Source: Streptomyces spinoverrucosus
Lineage (GTDB): Bacteria; Actinomycetota; Actinomycetes; Streptomycetales; Streptomycetaceae
Assembly (NCBI RefSeq): GCF_006539505.1
Contig: NZ_BJND01000003.1
Span: forward strand, 124,001-188,000
DNA length: 64,000 nt
Reading direction: 5' to 3'
The position numbers and the translations under genes were made by a program. The notes below the pieces were generated by a model, which worked only from the letters and a program-made list of their open reading frames with translations, was not told where the DNA came from and did not search any database. Shown piece after piece: positions 7,033 through 15,488 of the stretch (position 1 is its first letter; every line of letters begins with the position of its first letter).

Positions 7033-9849
7033 ATGACGACCGTGCACGGCGACGACTACGTCCTCGGCGCCCTCGGCTCGGTGGGCACGCCCATCGACTG
7101 CGCCGGGTTCAGCCGCCTGGACCTTCAGGGGCCGCAGGTGCTGTGGCTGGTCGCGGCGGGTGCCCTCGACCTGTTCGCGGTGGACGCCGCCCAGCAGGGC
7201 CACTGGCACCACCTCGGCCGCTTGGAGGCGGGCTCGCTGCTGCTCGGCCCGGTCGCGGGCCCGCAGCACACGCTGATCGCCCGCCCGGTGCGGGACTGCG
7301 TGGTGCACCGCATCGGGCTGCGCGAGTTGTACCAGCCCGCGCAGACGCAGACGTGGTCGTACGACGAGTACGGCAACCCCCAGTACGTGCCGCCCACGAC
7401 GAGCCCGCTGGAGTACGCCCTCGCGCTCGGCGTCGGCCGCGGCCTGTCGATCCTCTTCCAGGCGCCGACGGCCGGTGAGCGGGCCGCCGAGATGACCGAC
7501 GACGACGTGTTCTGGATGCAGGTGCCGCCCGGCAGCGTCCAGTACGGCTCGCTCTACGGCGCGGAGGCGGCCGCCGACCTGTTGATGGACCCGGCGGTCT
7601 GGCAGAGCATGGTCGATCAGCAGTACCGCCTGCTGACCACGCTGGACCGCTGGATCGAGCAGCTGGAGCGCACCCACGAGACGCGTACGGCCGCCGGTAT
7701 CAAGGCCGGTGAGCAGGTACGCGCGCAGGCCGACCGGACGCTGCTCGCGGCGATCGGCAAGCCGTCGGCCAAGCGCACGACGGCCGCCGACGCGGACGCC
7801 ACGTACGCGGTGTGCAAGCTCGTCGCCGGGGCGGCCGGGATCGTCCTCGCCGACCCCGGGCACGGCGGCACCGAGAGCGACCGTCTCGACCCGGTCGAGC
7901 GCATCGCCCTCGCCTCGCGCGTCCGTACCCGCGCGGTGCGGCTGGACGGCAGTTGGTGGCGCGACAACGTGGGCCCGCTGGTGGGCCACCGGGCCCTGTC
8001 GGGGGCGCCGGTCGCGCTGCTGTGGCGGCGTGGCGGCTATGTGGCGGTGCATCCGGCGACCGGACGCGAGACGCCGATCGAGAAGGCCAACGCGCCGGAG
8101 TTCGAGCCGCGCGCGGTGATGTTCTACCGGCCGCTGCCGGAACGCCCGCTGGGCCCGCTCGGGTTGCTGCGCTTCTGCATGCGGGGCACGCGCGGGGATG
8201 TGATCGGGCTGGTGCTCAGCGGGCTGGTGACGGTGGCGATCGGCGCGCTGGTGCCCATCGCGACCGGCAAGGTGCTGGGTGAGTTCGTGCCGAAGGCGCA
8301 GGCGGGGCTGATCGCGCAGGTCTGTCTGGCGGTGATGGTCAGCAGTGTCGCGGCGGCGGCCTTCATGCTGCTGCAGAACATGACCATCCTGCGCCTGGAG
8401 GGCCGTATCGAGGCAACGCTCCAACCGGCGGTGTGGGACCGGCTGCTGAGGCTCCCGACGAAGTTCTTCACCGGCCGCTCCACCGGTGAGCTGGCCAGTG
8501 CGGCCATGGGCATCAGCGCGATTCGGCGACTGCTCGCGGGAGTCGGCCCGACCGTCGCCCAGTCCGTCACCGTCGGTGCGATGAATCTGGGTCTGCTGCT
8601 CTGGTACAGCGTGCCGATGGCGCTGGCCGCGATGGGCATGCTCGTCGTCATCGCCGGTGTCTTCCTCGGGCTCGGGCTGTGGCAGGTGCGCTGGCAGCGG
8701 CGCCTGACGGTGCTCACCAACAAGCTGAACAACCAGGCGTTCCAGACCCTGCGCGGCCTGCCCAAGCTGCGGGTGGCGGCGGCCGAGAACTACGCCTACG
8801 CCGCCTGGGCGCGGGAGTTCGCGCGCAGCCGTGAGCTCCAGCAGCGCCTCGGCCGCATCAAGAACCTCACCACCGTGCTCGGCGCGATCTATCTGCCGCT
8901 GTGCTCGCTGCTGATGTTCATGCTGCTCGCGGGTCCGGCGCGGGGCTCGATGTCCGCCGCCGCCTTCCTCGCCTTCAACACCTCGGTGACGATGCTGCTC
9001 ACCTCGGTCACGCAGATCACGGGCGCGTTTGTGTCGCTGGTGGCCGCGCTGCCGCTGTACGAGCAGATCAAGCCGGTGCTCCGGGCGACGCCGGAGGTGC
9101 GCACGGCCAGCACCCGGCCGGGCCCGCTGACCGGCGCCGTCGAGGCGCGGCGCCTGTCGTTCCGTTACTCCGACGACGGGCCGCTGGTCCTGGACGACGT
9201 GTCGTTCGAGGTGCGGGCGGGTGAGTTCGTGGCGATCGTCGGGCCGTCCGGCTGCGGCAAGTCGACGCTGCTGCGGCTGCTGATCGGCTTCGACAAGCCG
9301 GTCTCCGGGAGTGTCCTCTACGACGGCCAGGACCTGGCGGCGCTCGACCAGTCGGCCGTACGGCGGCAGTGCGGGGTGGTGCTCCAGCACGCGCAGCCGT
9401 TCACCGGGTCGATCCTGGACGTCATCTGCGGCACCGAGCCGTACACGCCGGAGGAGGCGATGGCGGCGGCCGAGATGGCGGGCCTCGCCGAGGACATCAA
9501 GCGCATGCCCATGGGCCTGCACACGATCGTCGCGGGCAACGGGGCCATCTCCGGCGGCCAGCGGCAGCGGCTGATGATCGCGCAGGCGCTGATCCGCCGC
9601 CCGCGCATCCTCTTCTTCGACGAGGCGACCAGCGCCCTCGACAACGAGACGCAGCGCAAGGTCATCGAGAGCACCAAGGCCCTCAACGCCACCCGCATCG
9701 TCATCGCCCACCGCCTGTCGACGGTGCTGGACGCCGACCGCGTGATCGTGATGGAGGACGGCAAGGTCGCCCAGCAGGGGCCGCCGGCAGAGTTGCTCGC
9801 CGACACGGGCGGGCGGCTGCACGAACTGGTGCGGCGGCAGTTGGCGTAG
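7033..9849 (+). CDS. Second ABC transporter with N-terminal sensor-like domain (NHLM ABC2 type)
   Basis: The predicted protein has 938 residues and starts one base after the stop of the peptidase-ABC gene. About 390 N-terminal residues form a soluble region of unknown fold with no peptidase motif. They are followed by an ABC membrane domain and an ATPase: Walker A GPSGCGKST near 737, signature ISGGQRQRLM near 838, Walker B ILFFDEATSALD near 858. This layout matches the second ABC subunit (ABC2) found next to HlyD and C39-ABC genes in NHLM/NHLP export clusters. It probably pairs with the 4809 protein as a heterodimer, or recognises the leader through its N-terminal region; that role is inferred. 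It closes the cassette. Confidence 0.9.
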   Translation: MTTVHGDDYVLGALGSVGTPIDCAGFSRLDLQGPQVLWLVAAGALDLFAVDAAQQGHWHHLGRLEAGSLLLGPVAGPQHTLIARPVRDCVVHRIGLRELYQPAQTQTWSYDEYGNPQYVPPTTSPLEYALALGVGRGLSILFQAPTAGERAAEMTDDDVFWMQVPPGSVQYGSLYGAEAAADLLMDPAVWQSMVDQQYRLLTTLDRWIEQLERTHETRTAAGIKAGEQVRAQADRTLLAAIGKPSAKRTTAADADATYAVCKLVAGAAGIVLADPGHGGTESDRLDPVERIALASRVRTRAVRLDGSWWRDNVGPLVGHRALSGAPVALLWRRGGYVAVHPATGRETPIEKANAPEFEPRAVMFYRPLPERPLGPLGLLRFCMRGTRGDVIGLVLSGLVTVAIGALVPIATGKVLGEFVPKAQAGLIAQVCLAVMVSSVAAAAFMLLQNMTILRLEGRIEATLQPAVWDRLLRLPTKFFTGRSTGELASAAMGISAIRRLLAGVGPTVAQSVTVGAMNLGLLLWYSVPMALAAMGMLVVIAGVFLGLGLWQVRWQRRLTVLTNKLNNQAFQTLRGLPKLRVAAAENYAYAAWAREFARSRELQQRLGRIKNLTTVLGAIYLPLCSLLMFMLLAGPARGSMSAAAFLAFNTSVTMLLTSVTQITGAFVSLVAALPLYEQIKPVLRATPEVRTASTRPGPLTGAVEARRLSFRYSDDGPLVLDDVSFEVRAGEFVAIVGPSGCGKSTLLRLLIGFDKPVSGSVLYDGQDLAALDQSAVRRQCGVVLQHAQPFTGSILDVICGTEPYTPEEAMAAAEMAGLAEDIKRMPMGLHTIVAGNGAISGGQRQRLMIAQALIRRPRILFFDEATSALDNETQRKVIESTKALNATRIVIAHRLSTVLDADRVIVMEDGKVAQQGPPAELLADTGGRLHELVRRQLA

Positions 9850-9859
9850 TCGGTCCCTG

Positions 9860-9878
9860 CCGGGGGGCGCCCCTCCGG
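9860..9878 (+). terminator. Short GC hairpin after the exporter operon
   Basis: CCGG at 9860-9863 can pair with CCGG at 9875-9878, with inner GGG/CCC pairing and small interior mismatches, 11 bp past the exporter stop. It is a plausible but weak terminator with no T run. Confidence 0.4.
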
Positions 9879-9953
9879 CGTACTGGCGCACTTCGGGCGG
9901 CGCACGGGTGTGGAGACCGTTGGAGTGCGGCGTAATCGGGTACCCGCCAGGCC

Positions 9954-10961
9954 ATGCGAATCAGCGTGGTGGATGTGGGGTCGAACACCGTCCGGCTGGT
10001 GGTGGCGGACGCCGAGGACGGAGTGCCGCTGCCGGTGCACACCGCCAAGTGGCGGCTGCGCCTGTCCGAGTACGTCAAGCCCGGGGGCGCGATCCCCGAG
10101 GAGGCCGTCGAACGACTGGCGGAGGCGGTCGCCGAGGCGAGGCGTACGTCGGCCCAGTGGGGTTCGGCGAGTCCGCTGGGCTTCGCCACGGCGGTGGTCC
10201 GCGGCGCCCCGAACCGTCTGGAGGTGCTGCGCACCGTCCGGACGCGGGCCGGAGTGGAGCTGTGCACCCTGCCCGGCGAGGTGGAGGCCGAGCTGACGTT
10301 CCTCGGCGCCCGGCGCTGGATGGGCTGGCGGTCGGGGCCGCTGGCGCTGCTGGACATCGGTGGCGGCTCGCTCGAAGTGGCCTTCGGGCGGGGGCGGTTG
10401 CCGGACTTCGTGGCCTCGCTGCCGCTCGGCGCGGGACGCCTGACCCACGAGTTCTTCGCGGAGCAGGATCCGCCGTCGCCGGAACAGGTACGGGCGCTGC
10501 GCCGCAAGGTCCGGCACCAGCTGCGGGACGTCGGGTCGCGGATCCGCTGGGAGGGGCCGCGGTCGGCGGTGGTCACCTCGCGGACTTTCCAGCAGCTGGG
10601 CCGCCTGTGCGGTGCCGCGCCGGGGCGGTACGGGCCCTTCGTCGAGCGGCGGCTGCGGCGCGCCGACCTGCGGGAGGCGGTCGCCCGGCTGGCCGCCCTC
10701 CCCGCCGCCGAGCGGGCGCAGCTCCCGGGCATCTCCGCACCGCGCGCCATGCAGAGCCTGGCCGGGGCGGTGGTCGGGCACACGGCGATGAAGGTGACCG
10801 GGCTGAAGACGGTCACCGTGTGCCCGTGGGCGATCCGCGAGGGCGTCCTGCTGCGGCACATCGAGGACGGTGCGTCCTGGTGGGCGGAGGTCTGCCGGCT
10901 CAGCGAGGAGGCCGTGCCGCCGGACCCGGTACCGCTGCGGATCGCGTCCGCCACGTCCTGA
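9954..10961 (+). CDS. Ppx/GppA-family phosphatase
   Basis: The predicted protein has 335 residues. It carries the ASKHA-type phosphate loops of exopolyphosphatase/guanosine pentaphosphate phosphohydrolases: VVDVGSNTVRLVV near the start and LLDIGGGSLEVAFG near residue 130, with the family's ATAVVR segment between. Family members hydrolyse inorganic polyphosphate or convert pppGpp to ppGpp. At 335 residues it is the short form without the C-terminal HD domain of E. coli Ppx. The ATG is the first in frame; no strong ribosome binding site is visible. It stands alone, with a small hydrophilic protein gene downstream. Confidence 0.88.
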   Translation: MRISVVDVGSNTVRLVVADAEDGVPLPVHTAKWRLRLSEYVKPGGAIPEEAVERLAEAVAEARRTSAQWGSASPLGFATAVVRGAPNRLEVLRTVRTRAGVELCTLPGEVEAELTFLGARRWMGWRSGPLALLDIGGGSLEVAFGRGRLPDFVASLPLGAGRLTHEFFAEQDPPSPEQVRALRRKVRHQLRDVGSRIRWEGPRSAVVTSRTFQQLGRLCGAAPGRYGPFVERRLRRADLREAVARLAALPAAERAQLPGISAPRAMQSLAGAVVGHTAMKVTGLKTVTVCPWAIREGVLLRHIEDGASWWAEVCRLSEEAVPPDPVPLRIASATS

Positions 10962-11016
10962 CTTCTCGGCCTCGCCCACTGCTCAGATCTCTCAGGCCTC
11001 TCAGGAAGGAGCCACC

Positions 11017-11223
11017 GTGACCAAGAGCGACCAGAACGGCAAGCACCCCGAGGACAAGAACCCCGAGGAGCACGCCGAAACCGCCCGCGAGAAGGTCCTG
11101 CGCGAGATCCGGGACGCCAAGCCCCGCGACGCGCAGTCCCCGGAGGAATCCGGGCACCGGGGCGAGGCCGGGGACGCGATCACGCCCAACACGGAGGCGC
11201 AGGAGCAGTCACAGGGAGACTGA
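11017..11223 (+). CDS. Small hydrophilic charged protein, unknown function
   Basis: The predicted 68-residue protein starts at GTG with a strong AGGAAGGAG ribosome binding site. It is almost entirely charged and polar (Lys, Glu, Asp, Gln, Asn), with a likely helix around ETAREKVLREIRDAK and no hydrophobic core, so it is probably disordered. I recognise no family. The good ribosome binding site and coding-like third positions support a real gene. Confidence 0.65.
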   Translation: MTKSDQNGKHPEDKNPEEHAETAREKVLREIRDAKPRDAQSPEESGHRGEAGDAITPNTEAQEQSQGD

Positions 11224-11232
11224 CGAACGCTC

Positions 11233-11841
11233 CTACCCGGGCGGCGCCCCCACCGGCTGTGCGGCCAGCGCGCGGGCCACTCCGGTCAGGTTGGCCGCCA
11301 TCGCGCGGCCCGTGCGGTGGGACCAGTCGCGGCCGCGTTCGTCGTCGAGGTAGTCGGGGCCGGGGCCCGGGCCGAGGTGCCAGTAGGTCCACGCCTGGCC
11401 GGGGATCGTGTAGCCGATGTCGGCGAGGGCGCCGGAGATCTCGCTGATGACGTGGTGCGCGCCGTCCTCGTTGCCGGTGACGACCACCCCGGCGACCCGG
11501 TTGTAGGCGACGGGCCTGCCCTCGTCGTCGGTCTCGGACAGCATCGCGTCCATCCGCTCCAGCACCCGCTGGGCGACGGACGACGGCCGGCCGAGCCAGG
11601 TCGGCGAGGCGACGACCAGGATCCGGGACTGGAGCAGCTTGTCGTGGACGCCCGGCCAGGCGTCGCCCTCGCGCATCGGCTCACTCGTCACGCCCGGCGC
11701 GATGTCCAGATCGACGGCGCGCAGCAGCTCGACCTCCACACCGTCCTTCTCCAGCTGCTCGACGACGACCCGGGCCAGCGCCTCGGTGTTCGAGGGCTCC
11801 GGGGACGGCTTGAGCGTGCAGTTGATCACTAGTGCCTTCAT
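11233..11841 (-). CDS. NADPH-dependent FMN reductase / flavodoxin-like protein
   Basis: The predicted protein has 202 residues. It begins MKALVINCTLKPSPEPSNT, the FMN phosphate-binding loop of the flavodoxin-like fold, and continues with ILVVASPTWLGRPSSVAQ and VAGVVVTGNEDGAHHV, typical of NADPH-dependent FMN reductases and WrbA-like proteins. It likely reduces flavins or quinones in the cytoplasm. It is divergent from the heme-oxygenase-like gene across 75 bp, which must hold both promoters. Confidence 0.88.
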   Translation of the reverse strand: MKALVINCTLKPSPEPSNTEALARVVVEQLEKDGVEVELLRAVDLDIAPGVTSEPMREGDAWPGVHDKLLQSRILVVASPTWLGRPSSVAQRVLERMDAMLSETDDEGRPVAYNRVAGVVVTGNEDGAHHVISEISGALADIGYTIPGQAWTYWHLGPGPGPDYLDDERGRDWSHRTGRAMAANLTGVARALAAQPVGAPPG

Positions 11842-11916
11842 GGGGCTCAGGGGTACCCGTGAAGCCGGGTGCCAGTCGGGTGGGAGGACCGCTGTCACCC
11901 GGGTACTCGCTCCCGC

Positions 11917-12930
11917 ATGAGGCACGACCACCAGGAACCACGGCTGCCGTCCGCCCGCGGCCCGCTGTCCGCCGCAGTCATGGAGTACCTGCGGGGTACG
12001 GGTCCGCTGCCCGGCGACGAGGAGATCGCGGGCGCGGCCGCGTACGGCGACGACGTCCAGCTTGCCCTCTACCTCTGCTACGAACTCCACTACCGAGGCT
12101 TCGCGGGCGTGCCCGAGGACCGCGAGTGGGACCCCGACCTGCTGCGCACCCGCGCCGCACTGGAGGACCGCTTCCTGACCGCCCTGCGGGCAGACACGCC
12201 GGTGCACGACGGCGTCGAGGAGGCCCTCGCGGAGATCCTCGTCGAGCCGGTCGACGGCACCGGCGTCACCCACTACCTGCGCGACAAGGGCGAGCTGTGG
12301 CAACTGCGCGAGTACGCGGCCCAGCGCTCCCTGTACCACCTCAAGGAGGCGGATCCGCACGCCTGGGTGCTGCCTCGGCTGTGGGGCAGGGCGAAGGCGG
12401 CGATGGCGGCGGTGGAGTTCGACGAGTTCGGCGGCGGCCGCGCCGACCGGGTCCACGCCCGCCTGTTCGCCGACCTCATGACGGACCTGGGCCTGGACAC
12501 GACGTACGGGCACTACCTCGACGGGGCCTGCGCCGAGGCCCTCACCACGGTGAACCTCATGTCCCTGTTCGGCCTGCACCGCTCCCTGCGAGGTGCCCTG
12601 GTGGGCCACTTCGCCGCCGTGGAGGTCACCTCGTCACCGGGTTCCCGGCGGCTCGCCGAGGCCATGCGCCGGACCGGGGCGGGACCGGCCGCCGAGCACT
12701 TCTACGACGAGCACGTGGAGGCCGACGCCGTCCACGAGCAGGTCGTTCGGCACGACGTCATCGGCGGCTTGCTGGAAGAGGAACCGTGGCTGGCCTGCGA
12801 CATCGCCTTCGGTATCGACGCCACGGGGTATGTCGAGGACCGCCTCGCCGAGCGCCTGCTCACCGGCTGGCGGGCGGGGAAGTCGTCGATGCGCACCCCG
12901 CTCCCATCCGAAAAATCCCATATTTCCTGA
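11917..12930 (+). CDS. Iron-containing redox enzyme family protein (heme-oxygenase-like fold)
   Basis: The predicted protein has 337 residues. It is a helical protein with the paired His/Glu pattern of the heme-oxygenase-like diiron superfamily: ELHYRGF in the first half, EFDEFGGGRADRVHARLF in the middle, and HFYDEHVEADAVHEQV in the last third. ATG at 11917 was chosen; a GTG 48 bp upstream in frame is possible, since neither has a clear ribosome binding site. The downstream methyltransferase and CDGSH genes follow at once and overlap each other, so the three likely form one operon dealing with iron or redox chemistry. The substrate is unknown. Confidence 0.82.
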   Translation: MRHDHQEPRLPSARGPLSAAVMEYLRGTGPLPGDEEIAGAAAYGDDVQLALYLCYELHYRGFAGVPEDREWDPDLLRTRAALEDRFLTALRADTPVHDGVEEALAEILVEPVDGTGVTHYLRDKGELWQLREYAAQRSLYHLKEADPHAWVLPRLWGRAKAAMAAVEFDEFGGGRADRVHARLFADLMTDLGLDTTYGHYLDGACAEALTTVNLMSLFGLHRSLRGALVGHFAAVEVTSSPGSRRLAEAMRRTGAGPAAEHFYDEHVEADAVHEQVVRHDVIGGLLEEEPWLACDIAFGIDATGYVEDRLAERLLTGWRAGKSSMRTPLPSEKSHIS

Positions 12931-12951
12931 ATACCGGGGTACCTGGCCGGA

Positions 12952-13605
12952 GTGAAGCCTCTGGTGCCGCCCGGCGTCTACACGCCCCAGGAAGACACCG
13001 CCCTGCTGGCCGAGGCCCTGTCCGAGGAGACGCTCGCGCAGGGTGTGGACGTGCTCGACGTGGGCACCGGCACGGGCGCGCTGGCGCTGCATGCCGCGCG
13101 GCGTGGGATGCGGGTGACGGCCGTAGACGTGTCGTGGCGGGCGGTGGTCGCGGCCCGGATCAACGCCTGGCTGTCCAGGGTGCCGGTCCGCATCCTGCAC
13201 GGGAACCTCTTCGACCCCGTGCGCGGACAGACGTTCGACCTGATTCTGGCCAACCCGCCGTACGTGCCCGCGCCGGACGGGCGCTCGACGCCGCGCGGTA
13301 CGGCCCGGGCGTGGGACGCGGGCCGCGACGGCCGGCTGGTCCTGGACCGGATCTGCCGGGAGGCGCCCGCCCTGCTGCGCCCGGGCGGAGTCCTGCTGGT
13401 CGTCCACTCGGCCCTCAGCGGACCCGAGCGGACCCTGGAGCTGCTGCGCGCGGCGGGCCTGAAGTCGAGCGTGATCCGTCGTCGCCGGATCGCCTTCGGT
13501 CCCGTACTGCGGGAGCGACAGGGCTGGCTGCGGGAGCGGGGGCTGCTGTCCGCCGCCGAGGACAAGGAAGAGCTGGTGGTCGTCCGTGCCGAACTCCCCG
13601 TCTGA
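12952..13605 (+). CDS. HemK2/MTQ2-type class I methyltransferase
   Basis: The predicted protein has 217 residues with a GTG start, 21 bp after the upstream stop. It is a class I SAM methyltransferase with the SAM-binding loop VLDVGTGTGALAL and the NPPY motif (LILANPPYVP) typical of N5-glutamine and adenine-N6 methyltransferases. The short form with PPGVYTPQEDT at the N-terminus matches the HemK2 branch, which in eukaryotes methylates release factor eRF1. The bacterial target is unknown. The last 20 bases overlap the CDGSH gene. Confidence 0.85.
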   Translation: MKPLVPPGVYTPQEDTALLAEALSEETLAQGVDVLDVGTGTGALALHAARRGMRVTAVDVSWRAVVAARINAWLSRVPVRILHGNLFDPVRGQTFDLILANPPYVPAPDGRSTPRGTARAWDAGRDGRLVLDRICREAPALLRPGGVLLVVHSALSGPERTLELLRAAGLKSSVIRRRRIAFGPVLRERQGWLRERGLLSAAEDKEELVVVRAELPV

Positions 13606-13798
13606 CGCCCCGCGCCGGATCACCGTCCAGCGCCGTGGCCCCCTGCTGGTGGAGGGCCCGGTGGAAGTGGAGCTGGAGGACGGTACGACCGTTTCCTCCG
13701 ACCGCTTCCGGGTCGCGCTGTGCACCTGCCGGCGCAGCCGCCGCTACCCCTGGTGCGACACCAGCCACCGGGACCGGGCGCAGCCGTCCGACGAGTGA
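13586..13798 (+). CDS. CDGSH iron-sulfur domain protein
   Basis: The predicted 70-residue protein carries the CDGSH-type 2Fe-2S motif, with ligands C46, C48, C57 and H61 in CTCRRSRRYPWCDTSH. The canonical C-D-G-S-H is C-D-T-S-H here; all four ligands are kept. Such small proteins hold a redox-active, acid-labile cluster. It overlaps the end of the methyltransferase gene by 20 bp and is followed by a very strong terminator, so it closes the three-gene unit. Confidence 0.88.
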   Translation: MPNSPSDAPRRITVQRRGPLLVEGPVEVELEDGTTVSSDRFRVALCTCRRSRRYPWCDTSHRDRAQPSDE

Positions 13799-13799
13799 T

Positions 13800-13845
13800 C
13801 CCAGGGGTCGGCGGGCGGCCCCACTCCGCCCGGCCGACCCCTGGG
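13800..13845. terminator. Long bidirectional terminator hairpin
   Basis: A 13-bp perfect outer stem, CCCAGGGGTCGGC (13800-13812) with GCCGACCCCTGGG (13833-13845), continues into a 6-bp inner stem GGGCGG/CCGCCC (13813-13818 with 13826-13831) with one bulged G. It lies between the CDGSH gene and the convergent SSI gene and can serve both strands. Confidence 0.88.
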
Positions 13846-13935
13846 GCGAGACCACAGGGTCCCCGCGACGACGGCCCGCACTCCCCAACTGCGGGTCGCT
13901 CGCGGCATTCACGGAGACCATGCGATCCCGGTCCC

Positions 13936-14370
13936 TCAGAACGCGAAGACGCTCGCCCCGTACGAGTTCTTCACGCACTCGTTACCGAAGGTGCGCTCAT
14001 AGGAGACGTACTGGCCCTGCCAGACCCCGTCGACCCGGACGACCACGGGGTTGTATTCCCGGGTGCACCACACGCCAGTTTTGCTCTCCAGGGCGTCGAA
14101 GTTCCCGTCGACACCGCGCAGTTCGGCACAGGCCGCGGCGGCGTTCGGGTGCGTACCGGAAGCCGTCGGGGCGCAGTTCAGCGTCACCGCGCGCTCGGGG
14201 GTGACGGTGGCCGAGCTCTCGCCGTGGCCCGTGGTGAGCACCAGGGCGGACGGGGCGTAGAGCGAGGCCGGTGTGGCGGCGGGGGCGGCGTGCGCGGCTC
14301 CGGTCAGGGGTCCGCAGACGGCTGTGGCCGTGAGGCCGAGGGTCGCTGCCCAGCGCGCGGGGTTCCGCAT
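13936..14370 (-). CDS. Secreted subtilisin inhibitor of the SSI family
   Basis: The predicted 144-residue preprotein starts at ATG 14370, with GGAAGGA eight bases upstream; two earlier in-frame ATGs overlap or precede that ribosome binding site. A signal peptide ends near AHA (residue 28). The mature part has the Streptomyces subtilisin inhibitor signature: [11 protein letters not shown], four cysteines (C66-C81 and C102-C132 by family pairing) and the C-terminus VFAF. The reactive site reads CTR-EY, so P1 is Arg104 where the founding SSI has Met; this predicts trypsin-like specificity as well as subtilisin inhibition. The protein is exported as a dimer and controls extracellular proteases during mycelial growth. 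A convergent terminator lies at its 3' side. Confidence 0.94.
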   Translation of the reverse strand: MRNPARWAATLGLTATAVCGPLTGAAHAAPAATPASLYAPSALVLTTGHGESSATVTPERAVTLNCAPTASGTHPNAAAACAELRGVDGNFDALESKTGVWCTREYNPVVVRVDGVWQGQYVSYERTFGNECVKNSYGASVFAF

Positions 14371-14483
14371 TGTGTGCATCCTTCCGCTCGATTGCATGAG
14401 TCGCCGGACCGGCTTGTGGTCGGTGCCCGACCGGCGAGCGCGAGTCTGCCGAGTCCGGCGCCGAAACTCACCTCCACCCCACG

Positions 14484-14511
14484 TGTTTCAGTAACATTGC
14501 GTGTTGAAACA
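14484..14511. promoter_or_regulatory. Inverted repeat upstream of the SSI gene
   Basis: TGTTTCA (14484-14490) and TGAAACA (14505-14511) are 7-bp inverted half-sites with centres 21 bp apart, two helical turns, which suits a dimeric regulator. A third TGAAACA is at 14617. The 325-bp region from 14371 to 14695 between the SSI gene and the divergent gene shows nothing else I can name and must contain both promoters. Confidence 0.5.
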
Positions 14512-14695
14512 GTGGCGTGAAGTCACGGAATTCGAACGTTACAACCGGCCCGGGACGCGGCTCTTGATCGCCCCGCGTGGCCGGATGGCTGGATCTCTGC
14601 GGTTCTTTAATCGGCCTGAAACATTCCGGATGCGCCTTGAGCGTAGTCCGTTTTGACCCCTTGTGTTCATGGGCGGGCCGCGTAATGGTCATTAC

Positions 14696-15250
14696 ATGAT
14701 TACGAAAGACCAGCAAGAGAAACTGCGCGGCTGGTTCGCCGGCCGGCTGCCCGACGACCTCTTCGAGGAACTGACCGAGGTGACGGTCGACCGCGAGGAG
14801 ATCACCGTGATCGGCCGTATCCTCGAACCCCGGCTGGCGGAGGACGCCTCGTCGGGTGAGCGGGAGGCGGCCGTACAGGGGCGTATCGAGGAGTTCCGGG
14901 AACGCACGCGGGAGGACCGGATCGCGGTGGCCCGCGAGGCCGAGCACCGGTTCCGCCGGAAGGTGTCCTGGGGCGTGGAGTGCGGCGGGCAGCGGGCGCT
15001 GTTCACGCACATCGCGGCACCGGTCATGACCCGACTGCGGCAGCCCGAACGCCAGGTCCTGGACACCCTGATCGCCGGCGGCGTCGCCCGCAGCCGCAGC
15101 GACGCGCTCGCCTGGTGCGTGCGCCTGGTCCAACGCCACACCGACGACTGGCTGACCGAACTACGGGACTCCCTCGAACACGTCCAACGCGTACGGTCGC
15201 AGGGACCCGACGCCGAGCCCCCGAAGGAGACCACCAAGGATGGAGAGTGA
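14696..15250 (+). CDS. Uncharacterised Streptomyces protein with possible ribbon-helix-helix end
   Basis: The predicted protein has 184 residues, starting at ATG 14696; an earlier GTG at 14663 lacks support. I recognise no catalytic motif. The N-terminal half is acidic with repeated charged helices (EEFRERTREDRIAVAREAEH). The C-terminal segment VLDTLIAGGVARSRSDALAW resembles the short strand-helix-helix pattern of ribbon-helix-helix DNA-binding or CopG-like domains; this is suggestive only. It is divergent from the SSI gene and stops at the edge of a permease remnant. Confidence 0.7.
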   Translation: MITKDQQEKLRGWFAGRLPDDLFEELTEVTVDREEITVIGRILEPRLAEDASSGEREAAVQGRIEEFRERTREDRIAVAREAEHRFRRKVSWGVECGGQRALFTHIAAPVMTRLRQPERQVLDTLIAGGVARSRSDALAWCVRLVQRHTDDWLTELRDSLEHVQRVRSQGPDAEPPKETTKDGE

Positions 15251-15450
15251 TCGATGACGGTGGTCGAATCGCCCGAGGCTGGTACGACCCGGAGGCGCGA
15301 CAGGTCTTCAACCGCCGCCAGCGGGGCGGCCGTTACTGGTTCGCGCACGGCTGGAACTGGCGCGGCATGACCGCGCGGTGGGTCTTCGCGGTCATCGGCG
15401 TGCTGTTCACCAACATCCCGGCCAGTTCGTGGGCTCCCCGTGCCGCCGAT
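15247..15450 (+). pseudogene. C-terminal remnant of an NCS1-type nucleobase/allantoin permease
   Basis: The frame read from 15247 gives GWYDPEARQVF, then RYWFAHGWNWRGM and a membrane segment WVFAVIGVLFTNIP, the typical end of NCS1 purine/allantoin/cytosine permeases (PucI-like). The expected continuation PGQFVG appears only in another frame, so there is a frameshift near 15418. Everything N-terminal is gone. The remnant starts at the stop of the preceding gene and ends before the hydrolase start. It is a decayed gene. Confidence 0.7.
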
Positions 15451-15488
15451 CACCGGCGATTGTCAGTGCCCCGCGCTACGTTGCCGCC

